From Planctomycetota bacterium (GTDB lineage: Bacteria; Planctomycetota; Phycisphaerae; UBA1845; UTPLA1), in assembly GCA_027295245.1 (NCBI GenBank), contig JAPULF010000207.1:1-12232 (forward strand): 12,232 nt of DNA, given 5' to 3'. The notes under the pieces were generated by a model, which was given only the letters and a program-made list of their open reading frames with translations, did not search any database and was not told the DNA's origin. How positions within the stretch are numbered: position 1 is the first letter of the stretch; each line of letters starts with the position of its first letter. Made by a program: the position numbers and the translations under genes. Shown in pieces: positions 5,709 to 12,232 of this stretch.

Positions 5709-6880
5709 TGTCGAGGTGGCGCCCGATGGTCTTGGCGGAATCGGCTGACTCGCTTCTCGAATTGGCCCGGATGGTTGTCGGGCCGATTGCGATTGCGTTG
5801 GCCGTCACGCTGGTTGCCACACCGGTGGTGCGGCGGCTGGCCATTGCGTGGTCGCTCTACGACCGGCCCGACGACGGCCTGAAGCCGCATGACCGTCCGA
5901 TTCCCTATCTGGGCGGTCTTGCGATGTATCTCGGTTGGGTGGTCGCACTAATCTACGTTGCGATCTCGAAGTCCGGCCTTGCCGAGACCATTCTGTACGT
6001 TATCGCCGGCGGCACGATTCTGATGCTCACGGGCTTGGTCGACGACATTCGTCACATCCGTCCGGGACACAAGCTCTTTATTCAGGCCGTTGCCGCGGTC
6101 GTTCTGTTGTGGGGCGGTATCGGTGACGGGCTTATCCATTGTCTGTTTGCAGGGGGTGACGCGACTGGGGAGACGACGTCGGGGGCCGTGGCGCTGGCGG
6201 CCGGCGGCGTGATCATGTTTTTCATCATCGCGGGCGCCGGCAACGCAATCAACCTGATCGACGGAATGGACGGTTTGTGCGCCGGGGTCGTTGCGATTGC
6301 CGCGCTGGGGCAGGCGGTGCTTGCGGGCTGGTTGGTTGGCGGTCCGGACGGCGGGAACGCCGCCGAAGTGGCCCTCGTCTTGGCCGCGGTCCTGTTTGCG
6401 ACGTGTGCCGGGTTCTTGCGGTACAACTCCCATCCCGCGGGGATCTTCATGGGCGATTGCGGGTCGCTGCTTCTCGGATTCAGCGCAGCCGTGTTGATCA
6501 TCCTCTCCGCGCACGGCGGCTCGCTTGCCGTGACGGCGGGTTCGATCATGATCTTCGGGTTTCCGGTCTTCGATACCGCGCTGGCCATTGCCCGGCGCGG
6601 CCTCAACGGAAAGCCGCTCTTCACCGGGGATCGAAGCCATTTCTACGATCAATTGCGAGATCGCGGACTGTCGGTCGGGAAGACTGTGCTGATCTGCTAT
6701 TCGCTCGGGATTATCTTTACCTGTCTTGGAACGGCCGTGATTTATTTACGGACCGTTTACTGGATCTCGCTGTACGCCGCCGTTATTCTGCTGGCGGTCG
6801 TCGGATGCCGGTTATTCGGCCTGCTTCGCGTGGACGACTCGGCCCGACGATCCGAGGTTACCGAGAAACCACCTACGTAG
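5708..6880 (+). CDS. Polyprenyl-phosphate GlcNAc-1-phosphate transferase family (WecA/TagO/MraY type)
   Basis: ATG 5708 overlaps the preceding TAA as TAATG, implying translational coupling. The frame is open far upstream only because the M14 gene lacks stops in it. The 390-residue product is almost wholly membrane-embedded (about ten helices). Family motifs appear in order: PHDRPIP with GG (60-68), the Mg-binding D112-D113 in LVDDIRHIRPG, NAINLIDGMDGL (179-190, catalytic Asp185 and 188), FMGDCGS with D250, and the cytoplasmic loop FTGDRSHFYDQL (305-316). These enzymes move a sugar-1-phosphate from a UDP-sugar onto undecaprenyl phosphate at the inner membrane, starting O-antigen, teichoic acid or exopolysaccharide. 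The HIHH-type motif of WecA reads HFYD here, so the sugar substrate may differ. MraY is less likely, because the neighbours are not peptidoglycan cluster genes. Confidence 0.92.
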   Translation: MSRWRPMVLAESADSLLELARMVVGPIAIALAVTLVATPVVRRLAIAWSLYDRPDDGLKPHDRPIPYLGGLAMYLGWVVALIYVAISKSGLAETILYVIAGGTILMLTGLVDDIRHIRPGHKLFIQAVAAVVLLWGGIGDGLIHCLFAGGDATGETTSGAVALAAGGVIMFFIIAGAGNAINLIDGMDGLCAGVVAIAALGQAVLAGWLVGGPDGGNAAEVALVLAAVLFATCAGFLRYNSHPAGIFMGDCGSLLLGFSAAVLIILSAHGGSLAVTAGSIMIFGFPVFDTALAIARRGLNGKPLFTGDRSHFYDQLRDRGLSVGKTVLICYSLGIIFTCLGTAVIYLRTVYWISLYAAVILLAVVGCRLFGLLRVDDSARRSEVTEKPPT

Positions 6881-6977
6881 CTTTCACGAACGGGCGCGTT
6901 TTCGGACCGCCCATCAGTTTGGCGAACGAGCCATGTGTACCGAAACGCCGAACGCGCGCTGACCGATCGAACGCTGT

Positions 6978-7772
6978 ATGCACACGCTTGCCGGCATCGA
7001 CATCGAGCAGGTTGCGACTACCGCGCCGACCGTCCACGCCGACATTCGGATCATGACCCATAACATTCTGTACGGCTGGAAGTGGGGCCGGGTGCTCGAT
7101 CTGATCCGTTTCGAGCGACCCGACATCATTTGCTTGCAGGAGGTTCCCCACCGCGATCATCGCCTCGGCGGCGCTCCGCCGGAGCGGATCATCGATGACT
7201 TGCAGTTGCCCAACGCGTACGAGATGCTTTGGGGCGCGGCGCCGAACGCCATCGGGAATATGACGCTGGTTCGAGGGGGCGTCGGGCCCGGCGAGATTCT
7301 GAAGGTCCGGTGGACGCGACCTTACGGCATCGCCAACCGGGTTGAAACGTGCGGCGTTCGGTTGACGGTCGCCAACGTTCACCTGTCGCCGATGAAGGGG
7401 CCGCCGCCGTTGGCGTTTCTTCCGACCGAGATCGCAAGATTCCGAGAGGCCCGCGATTTGTCACGGCGGTTCGCGACGATCGACACGCCGGCCGTCGCGC
7501 TGGGAGACTTCAACACGTTCCATCCCGCGCCCGCGTGTTGGGTCATGAACCGGTGCTGGACCGATTGTCGTCGCGCCGCCGGCGGGCGGCACGGGGCCAC
7601 GCGGCCGACATACGGTCTGCCGTTCGTGATCGATCACATTTTCACGCGCGGCCACGGGCAAGTGCTCGATTATCGCGTCATCAAGAGCGGGGCTTCCGAT
7701 CATCGGGCCGTCATTGCCACGGTGCGTTTTTCCAGGAATTCCGGACAAGCCTCCTTTGGTTCTGTTGATTGA
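6978..7772 (+). CDS. Endonuclease/exonuclease/phosphatase (EEP) family protein
   Basis: The protein has 264 residues from ATG 6978 to TGA 7772; the upstream ribosome site is weak and Met26 (7053) would cut into the first strand, so 6978 is kept. EEP motifs are all present: RIMTHNILYG (N29), IICLQEVP (E55), NVHLSP (H135), ALGDFNTF (D177, N179), VIDHIF (D219, H220) and SDHRAVIATV (D241, H242). These residues bind metal and attack a phosphodiester. Family members cut DNA, sphingomyelin, inositol phosphates or nucleotides. No signal peptide or membrane segment is evident, so a cytoplasmic role is likely. It starts 97 bases after the transferase stop. The active site looks complete; the substrate cannot be told from sequence. 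Confidence 0.88.
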   Translation: MHTLAGIDIEQVATTAPTVHADIRIMTHNILYGWKWGRVLDLIRFERPDIICLQEVPHRDHRLGGAPPERIIDDLQLPNAYEMLWGAAPNAIGNMTLVRGGVGPGEILKVRWTRPYGIANRVETCGVRLTVANVHLSPMKGPPPLAFLPTEIARFREARDLSRRFATIDTPAVALGDFNTFHPAPACWVMNRCWTDCRRAAGGRHGATRPTYGLPFVIDHIFTRGHGQVLDYRVIKSGASDHRAVIATVRFSRNSGQASFGSVD

Positions 7773-7922
7773 GTTCTTTCGCTCGGCGGGATCCTTCCTT
7801 TCGCACTTTGCCGATTTCCGTTACTTTTCCGGTTTGTCGCACTGCCTATGGGACCGGTCGAGTTATAGCGGTGCCGGCGCGGAACGACACGTTGGGCGAA
7901 CGTAGCGCAGTCGGGCTTGACC

Positions 7923-9404
7923 ATGTCTGGAAACGGCAACAATCATTCGAGTTCGCATCGCATTCGGCTCTCGCCGTTCGACTATCACTTTCTGGTGACA
8001 CAGCGCGGCGAGGGGCGGCGCGACGGTTGTTCGTTCACATGCTACTACGTGCTCGATTTGGACGGCCATCCCGACGGCGCCCGCCTGCGAGCGTCGCTTC
8101 GTCGGGCAATGGCGACCTATCCGGCCGTTTCCGGCGGGGTGAAGTACTCCTTGTCGCGCACTCGGGCGTTTTGGGAGCACAACTCGAAAACGGACTACGC
8201 CGATCGTGCATATCGTTATCACGATTTGCGAGATCGGTGCGACTGGACGGCCCTTGTCGAGGCCGCGATTCGAAAGTCGATCAACACCGAATGGGATCTC
8301 ACGCGGCCGCCGCTCGTCAGGCTCGTTCATTTCGACGGTCCCGACGGACAGTCGCGCGTCTGTTTGCTTTGGCCGCACGCCCTGATGGACGCCGAGGGGG
8401 CCCACTGGTTTCTGCGCGAGTTGTCGCGGCTTGCAGAGGATCGCGCGACGGATCCGCCGCCGGGTCTCCTGGACACTCGCGAGCCGCCCGACCCGCTCGC
8501 GGGCCTCTCGTTGCGGAAACGCTGGCGGCTCTTTCGGGAGGGACTCGACGAACAATCGCAATTGAGCAAAATGAAGACGAGCCATCTCGCGACGGCGTCG
8601 CCCGGCGACGGCGCCGCTCATCGCTTTGTGGTTCGGCTCGGATCCTCGGAGCAGTTCCGACGAATTCACGCAAACGCGCGGCATCTCATGCCCAACGGGC
8701 GCGGTCTCTTTGCGACCGCGGCGGCCTTGAATCCGATCGTGCGATTCCTGGCCGCGTGCGTGTTGCGCGCCTTGCACCGCCAATACACGCGTCACGGTAT
8801 CGGGACGGATGTATACCGAATCGCATACCCCATGCGGGTCAGCACGGTCGCGACCCCGAGGCCCTTGACCGGTAATTTCATCAGCGTTCCGACTTTGTGC
8901 GCTTCGGCTTTCGAAATGAACGACATGCGAATGCACGTCGAGCAGGTTCATCGTCAAGTCACCAATTTCCGCCGGCATCGCGCCGACGTCAAGCAATGGG
9001 CCCTGTTGTGGATGGCCGGCCAGTTGCAGCCGGGTCTCTATCGCCGCCTGATGTGCTCGGCGATCGGCAACACGCCCATTCACTCCGGATTCTCCTATTT
9101 CGACGTCGGCTCCGACCCTCGGTGGACGACCCTGGCCGGAGCGACGATTCGCCGCGTGTGGTTGGGCGGCGTGGTCAGCAACCCGCCGGGCTGGAATGCC
9201 GTTTTCTGTCGGTACCGGGACTGTATGACATTCAACCTCTCGTGGATTGACGGCGTGGAAATGGAGTCGCTCGCCAACGAGTATGCCGACCTGATCACGG
9301 ACGAGGTGACGCACAATTGGCTGCCCCCTTCGCCTCAAATCAACGGTCCGGAACCCGACGAGGAGCACGCGGCCGCGTGCCGAACCGCGTCTTTCGGGGA
9401 ATAA
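7923..9404 (+). CDS. Condensation-fold (HxxxD) acyltransferase, WS/DGAT- or PapA-like
   Basis: About 493 residues from ATG 7923 (TTG 7917 is an in-frame alternative; neither has a good ribosome site) to TAA 9404. The opening RIRLSPFDYHFLVT and the strand TCYYVLDLDGHPDGARLRAS followed by a helix are typical of the CoA-dependent acyltransferase superfamily. The catalytic motif is WPHALMDAEG, with H152 and D156 as HxxxD. Later LTGNFISVPT and NPPGWNAVFC occupy the places of the second-half motifs. Such enzymes transfer acyl groups to alcohols or amines (wax esters, triacylglycerol, polyketide-derived lipids) or act as NRPS condensation domains. Here it stands alone with no carrier protein, adenylation or ketosynthase gene nearby, which favours lipid or small-molecule acylation. 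It has no signal peptide; the acyl acceptor is unknown. Confidence 0.78.
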   Translation: MSGNGNNHSSSHRIRLSPFDYHFLVTQRGEGRRDGCSFTCYYVLDLDGHPDGARLRASLRRAMATYPAVSGGVKYSLSRTRAFWEHNSKTDYADRAYRYHDLRDRCDWTALVEAAIRKSINTEWDLTRPPLVRLVHFDGPDGQSRVCLLWPHALMDAEGAHWFLRELSRLAEDRATDPPPGLLDTREPPDPLAGLSLRKRWRLFREGLDEQSQLSKMKTSHLATASPGDGAAHRFVVRLGSSEQFRRIHANARHLMPNGRGLFATAAALNPIVRFLAACVLRALHRQYTRHGIGTDVYRIAYPMRVSTVATPRPLTGNFISVPTLCASAFEMNDMRMHVEQVHRQVTNFRRHRADVKQWALLWMAGQLQPGLYRRLMCSAIGNTPIHSGFSYFDVGSDPRWTTLAGATIRRVWLGGVVSNPPGWNAVFCRYRDCMTFNLSWIDGVEMESLANEYADLITDEVTHNWLPPSPQINGPEPDEEHAAACRTASFGE

Positions 9405-9484
9405 AACCGCCGTCCATCCGTAAAGACTCGTGAACCTCGACTGCCCCCTGGCGATCGGGTGGATGCGAGGTTAAGACCACGGGC

Positions 9485-9988
9485 GTGGAAGCGGAATTTG
9501 ATTTGGACGCTTTGGCGGAGAGATTTCAGAGAAAGGGATTTGCGCTTGCGATGCACCTGTTGGGCAATGCCGATGACGCCGCCGACGCGGTGCAGGAAGG
9601 CTTGAGTGTTCTGTGGTCGAGGCGAAAGAATCTTCGGCCGGGTCAGGATCCGGCGGCGTGGTTTTTCAGGGTGCTGCGAAACCACTGCATCGACCAGCTT
9701 CGCAAGCGCCGACATCGCGGGGGCGGGTCCGTCGAAGTGGAGGACCTGCCGGCCGCGCCGGCAGACCGGCCGGATATCGGCGCGGAACGGCGAGAGTTCA
9801 ACGTCCGGCTCTTTCAAGAGTTGGAAAGGCTGGACTTGCCTCACCGGGAGATTCTCTTGCTGCGGGATTTTCAGGATCTCTCGTATTCGCAGATCGCGGC
9901 CGTCCTGGGAATCAGCCAGGGGACAGTGATGTCGCGGTTGCACCGTGCCCGAATGTTGCTTCGCGAGCGATTGAAGGATTTTCTGTAG
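9485..9988 (+). CDS. ECF-type RNA polymerase sigma factor
   Basis: The protein has 167 residues with a GTG start at 9485; region 2 begins within the first residues, so a later start would remove it. Sigma region 2 covers about 10-77, including LLGNADDAADAVQEGLSVLW and the core-binding/-10 segment PAAWFFRVLRNHCIDQLRKRRHR. After an acidic linker, region 4 (about 113-165) carries LPHREILLLRDFQDLSYSQI and a helix-turn-helix GISQGTVMSRLHRARMLLRERL. ECF factors steer RNA polymerase to stress or envelope-response promoters. The gene for a zinc-finger membrane anti-sigma starts three bases after its stop, which is the standard partner layout. No autoregulatory promoter is recognisable in the 80 bases upstream. 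Confidence 0.95.
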   Translation: MEAEFDLDALAERFQRKGFALAMHLLGNADDAADAVQEGLSVLWSRRKNLRPGQDPAAWFFRVLRNHCIDQLRKRRHRGGGSVEVEDLPAAPADRPDIGAERREFNVRLFQELERLDLPHREILLLRDFQDLSYSQIAAVLGISQGTVMSRLHRARMLLRERLKDFL

Positions 9989-9991
9989 CCG

Positions 9992-10429
9992 ATGGATCAT
10001 TGCCGCACGATCGAGGAAATGCTGAGCGCTTACCTGGACGGTGAGCTGACGCAGCAGGATCGCCAACGGGTGGAAGTCCACGCCGATTCGTGCGGGGCGT
10101 GCGGAAAGACGCTCGCCGAATTAAAGAGAGTCAGTGCCGGGATCGGCGGGTTGCACACGCCCGAGCCGACCCCCGAACAGTGGAGCAGAATGATGCCGAT
10201 TGTCGTTACCAAGACGAGTCGCGGCCTTGGCTGGCTGCTGGCGCTCATCGGAGGCGCCATCCTCGCCGGCTACGCGATTTACGAATTCGCAACCGACGAC
10301 ACCGTCGACGCACTGGTCAAGATTGCGGTGGCCGGGGTGGTCGGCGGGTCTGCACTGTTGCTTCTCTCGGTGATCCTGGACCGACTTCGGGCCAGAAAGA
10401 CCGACCGGTATAAGGATGTCGAATTATGA
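9992..10429 (+). CDS. Membrane zinc-finger anti-sigma factor (ZAS/zf-HC2)
   Basis: The protein has 145 residues. The N-terminal 40 residues form the ZAS-type zinc domain: MDHC with Cys4, then H30-x3-C34-x2-C37 in VHADSCGACGKTL, with LSAYLDGELT between as in other zf-HC2 anti-sigmas. Two hydrophobic segments (about 79-97 and 109-128) anchor it in the inner membrane, with a short acidic loop between and a basic C-terminus (RLRARKTDRYKDVEL). It is expected to hold the adjacent ECF sigma factor inactive until an envelope or redox signal arrives; the CxxC zinc site could itself sense oxidation. It lies three bases behind the sigma gene and overlaps the YbjQ-family gene by ATGA. The two-helix hairpin is less common than the single helix of many anti-sigmas. 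Confidence 0.9.
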   Translation: MDHCRTIEEMLSAYLDGELTQQDRQRVEVHADSCGACGKTLAELKRVSAGIGGLHTPEPTPEQWSRMMPIVVTKTSRGLGWLLALIGGAILAGYAIYEFATDDTVDALVKIAVAGVVGGSALLLLSVILDRLRARKTDRYKDVEL

Positions 10430-10758
10430 ACCGAGTGATTGTCGTGACCGCGTCGGGCGTAACGGGGAGAACCGTGGCGCGGACTGTCGGGCTTGTTCGG
10501 GGCAATACCATCCGGGCCCGCCACATAGGCAAGGACATTCTCGCCCTCCTGCGCCACATGGTCGGCGGCGAAATTGCCGAGTACACCAAACTGATGGCCG
10601 AATCCCGCGAACAGGCCATAGATCGCATGGTGGAAGAGGCCGAGGACCTGGGGGCCAACGCCATTATCAATTGTCGGTTTACGACGTCGGTCGTTATGGG
10701 CGGCGCCGCCGAGTTGTTGGCGTACGGCACGGCCGTGATCCTCGAGCCGGAGACCTGA
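10426..10758 (+). CDS. YbjQ/UPF0145 family protein
   Basis: The protein has 110 residues, ATG overlapping the anti-sigma stop as ATGA (10426-10429). It matches the UPF0145 family along its whole length: an opening strand VIVVTASGVTGRTVARTVGLVRGNTIRARHIG as a family hallmark, then GGEIAEYTKLMAESREQAIDRMVEEA, then LGANAIINCRF and ELLAYGTAVILEP. Members such as E. coli YbjQ form pentamers and have been called heavy-metal-binding, but no physiological role is settled. The tail GTAVILEP is as expected. Translational coupling to a sigma/anti-sigma pair suggests it serves the same stress response, perhaps as modulator; that is inference. A cytoplasmic location is likely, as no signal or membrane segment is visible. 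Confidence 0.92.
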   Translation: MNRVIVVTASGVTGRTVARTVGLVRGNTIRARHIGKDILALLRHMVGGEIAEYTKLMAESREQAIDRMVEEAEDLGANAIINCRFTTSVVMGGAAELLAYGTAVILEPET

Positions 10759-10804
10759 GGAAGAATCCCGAGGGCCGTCTTACACCCGTGAGAACCCGGC
10801 GCCA

Positions 10805-10830
10805 CTTTGACTTTCGAGACAGCGTCAAGG
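10805..10830 (+). promoter_or_regulatory. Inverted repeat in the leader of the hydrolase gene
   Basis: CTTTGAC (10805-10811) pairs with GTCAAGG (10824-10830), seven pairs including one G-U, around a twelve-base loop. It lies 32 bases before the hydrolase ATG. It could be a repressor-type operator (TTGAC-N12-GTCAA) or an mRNA stem; it also contains TTGACT, a good -35, but no matching -10 follows. There is no T run, so it is not a clear terminator for the upstream operon. Confidence 0.25.
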
Positions 10831-10862
10831 TCTTGTTCCCCACCGCGCCGAAAGGAATTGTG

Positions 10863-12194
10863 ATGAAGCCTTGTGATCGAGTCGTACTTACTTTGTCTTT
10901 GCTCGCGCTCATTTCATCGGCCGGCGTTGCAACGGCGCAGCAACCGCACGCCCGGGAAATCGTCAAGGTCCGGGCCCTGTTTGATTTGATTCGTACCGGG
11001 AAATACGATGCGTTTCTCTCGGCCTGCGACGCCAGAGTCAAGGAAGGGCTTCCCGCGCCGAAACTGAAGGAAGTCTGGGAGGGACTGACCAAGTCACTGG
11101 GTCCGTACGAACGCGAACTCAGCGCCAGCGCGAAGCCGGTGGGGGAACATCTGACCGTCGATCTGATCTGCAAATTCAAGTCCGGGCCGCTCAAGGCCCG
11201 AATCTCGATTGACAAGGACGGCAAGGTGGCGGGGCTATTATTCTTGCCCGCCAACGAATTAGTGGAATATGCCGCGCCGGACTACGTGGATTCGTCGCGT
11301 TTCCGGGAGGAAGAGGTCAGCGTTACATCCGGAGAATTCCAATTGCCGGGGACGCTGACGGTACCCGTCGGCGACGGTCCATTTCCGGCGGTTGCCTTGG
11401 TGCACGGCAGCGGTCCGCACGACCGCGATGAGACGGTCTTCGGCCGAAAGCCGTTCAAGGACATTGCGGGAGGCCTGGCCACGCTCGGCGTCGCCGTCCT
11501 TCGATATGAAAAGCGCACTTACAAATACGGCGCATCGATGGATCCTGAAGCGATCACGATCGATTCGGAAGTTGCGGACGACGCGATTGCCGCGGTCCGA
11601 TTGCTCATCGGCCACGATGCGATTCGATCCGACCGTGTTTTCCTCGTGGGGCACAGTCTTGGCGCCGGTGCCGCGCCGTACATCGCCACGAAGGAGTCGG
11701 GCATCGCGGGCGTCATCATGCTCGCGGCGCCGGCCCGACCCGTATATGAACTGGTCGATGACCAGATCCCGTATCTGGCTGCGATCGACGGAACCGTGGA
11801 CGACGCCGAGCAGGCCAATATCGACGAGACGAGGGCGGCGGTCGACAAGTTGCGCAAGGGTACCTGGAAGCCGGGGGATATGCTCTTGGGCGCCCCGGCC
11901 AAGTATTGGGCGAGCCTGGACAAGATGGCCCCTGTCAAATACGCGCTGAAGTATGAGAAACCCATGTTGATCATTCACGGCGGCCGCGATTACCAGGTTT
12001 CCAAGAAGGACTTCGCGATCTGGAAGAAAGAGCTTGGCGGTCGAAAGAACGTCACTCTCAAGAAGTTCGGCAAGCTGGATCACCTCTTGACCGCCGGCAA
12101 GGGGAAATCCACGCCGGCGCAGTATCAGACACCGGGTCACGTGGATCGGCGCCTGATAGAGAGAACGGCCAAGTGGATTCATGCCCGCGGATGA
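10863..12194 (+). CDS. Secreted DUF3887-alpha/beta hydrolase fusion protein
   Basis: ATG 10863 has AAAGGA six bases upstream and opens a clear signal peptide (MKPCDRVVLTLSLLALISSAGVATAQ), so the longer open frame upstream is not used. The product is 443 residues. Residues about 30-135 (VRALFDLIRTGKYDAFLSACDARVK and following strands) match the DUF3887 pattern, often found ahead of hydrolases. The rest is an alpha/beta hydrolase: oxyanion strand ALVHGSGPHDRDET, nucleophile S265 in VGHSLGAG, acid D376 in HGGRDYQV and base H407 in LDHLL. This is an intact Ser-Asp-His triad. Relatives act as esterases or serine peptidases outside the cytoplasm. It is 104 bases after the YbjQ gene and has its own ribosome site, so it may be separately transcribed. 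The substrate is unknown. Confidence 0.92.
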   Translation: MKPCDRVVLTLSLLALISSAGVATAQQPHAREIVKVRALFDLIRTGKYDAFLSACDARVKEGLPAPKLKEVWEGLTKSLGPYERELSASAKPVGEHLTVDLICKFKSGPLKARISIDKDGKVAGLLFLPANELVEYAAPDYVDSSRFREEEVSVTSGEFQLPGTLTVPVGDGPFPAVALVHGSGPHDRDETVFGRKPFKDIAGGLATLGVAVLRYEKRTYKYGASMDPEAITIDSEVADDAIAAVRLLIGHDAIRSDRVFLVGHSLGAGAAPYIATKESGIAGVIMLAAPARPVYELVDDQIPYLAAIDGTVDDAEQANIDETRAAVDKLRKGTWKPGDMLLGAPAKYWASLDKMAPVKYALKYEKPMLIIHGGRDYQVSKKDFAIWKKELGGRKNVTLKKFGKLDHLLTAGKGKSTPAQYQTPGHVDRRLIERTAKWIHARG

Positions 12195-12232
12195 CCGAGT
12201 GGCCGGCGATGCCGACCGTTCACCGTTGACCC

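Noticed and set aside
7769..8875. 368-codon plus-strand frame overlapping the acyltransferase
   Set aside because: Its product is Arg/Ser/Ala-rich with no recognisable fold, whereas the overlapping frame carries HxxxD and a full family pattern.
7863..9368. 501-codon open frame on the minus strand
   Set aside because: Antisense shadow of the GC-rich acyltransferase gene; no family motif and no ribosome site. The same holds for minus-strand frames at 2955-3965, 4095-5351, 5948-6652 and 11259-12182.
10416..10862. N-terminal extension of the secreted hydrolase
   Set aside because: It overlaps the YbjQ gene in another frame; a signal peptide and AAAGGA site mark ATG 10863.
1..12232. CRISPR arrays, insertion sequences, integrase or attachment sites
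   Set aside because: No regularly spaced repeats, transposase motifs or duplicated tRNA 3' end were seen; the tRNA-Ser has no integrase next to it.

Overview
The window is GC-rich bacterial DNA with ordinary UGA, UAA and UAG stops (standard code 11). The gene content is: a membrane-tethered peroxiredoxin-like protein, an M14 metallopeptidase, a WecA/MraY-type sugar-phosphate transferase, an ECF sigma/anti-sigma pair, a stand-alone condensation-fold acyltransferase, and secreted hydrolases. Spacing is loose. This would fit Planctomycetota or a related free-living phylum, but that assignment is an inference from style and gene mix, not proof.

Layout. 1-237 is the 3' end of an unrecognised gene. 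250-1062 is the highlight: one continuous redoxin-family reading frame interrupted only by an in-frame UGA (712-714) exactly where the peroxidatic cysteine of the family motif YRGxWCxxC belongs. The protein reads FYRGHW-U-MSC, so it is a probable selenocysteine protein with three N-terminal membrane segments. A stem-loop suited to be a bacterial SECIS lies just after the UGA. 1063-1553 has no recognisable gene, but holds an interlocking TTGCCC/GGGCAA hairpin set and a possible 42-residue ORF. On the minus strand, 2348-1554 encodes an ABM-fold (antibiotic biosynthesis monooxygenase-like) protein followed by a two-helix membrane protein. 2513-2599 is tRNA-Ser(GGA), preceded by a convincing sigma-70 promoter.

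From 2805 onward everything is on the plus strand. A secreted M14-type peptidase with a C-terminal amidotransferase-like domain overlaps by TAATG with a polyprenyl-phosphate GlcNAc-1-phosphate transferase-type enzyme. Next come an endonuclease/exonuclease/phosphatase-family protein and an HxxxD acyltransferase. An ECF sigma factor, zinc-finger anti-sigma factor and YbjQ-family protein form a tight operon (9485-10758). The last gene is a secreted DUF3887-alpha/beta hydrolase fusion (10863-12194).

How the genes work together. The peptidase/transferase pair and the sigma/anti-sigma/YbjQ trio are the two groups with direct sequence evidence of joint translation. The redox selenoprotein, the anti-sigma factor, the peptidase and the final hydrolase all point to the cell envelope, but no single pathway can be read from the window.
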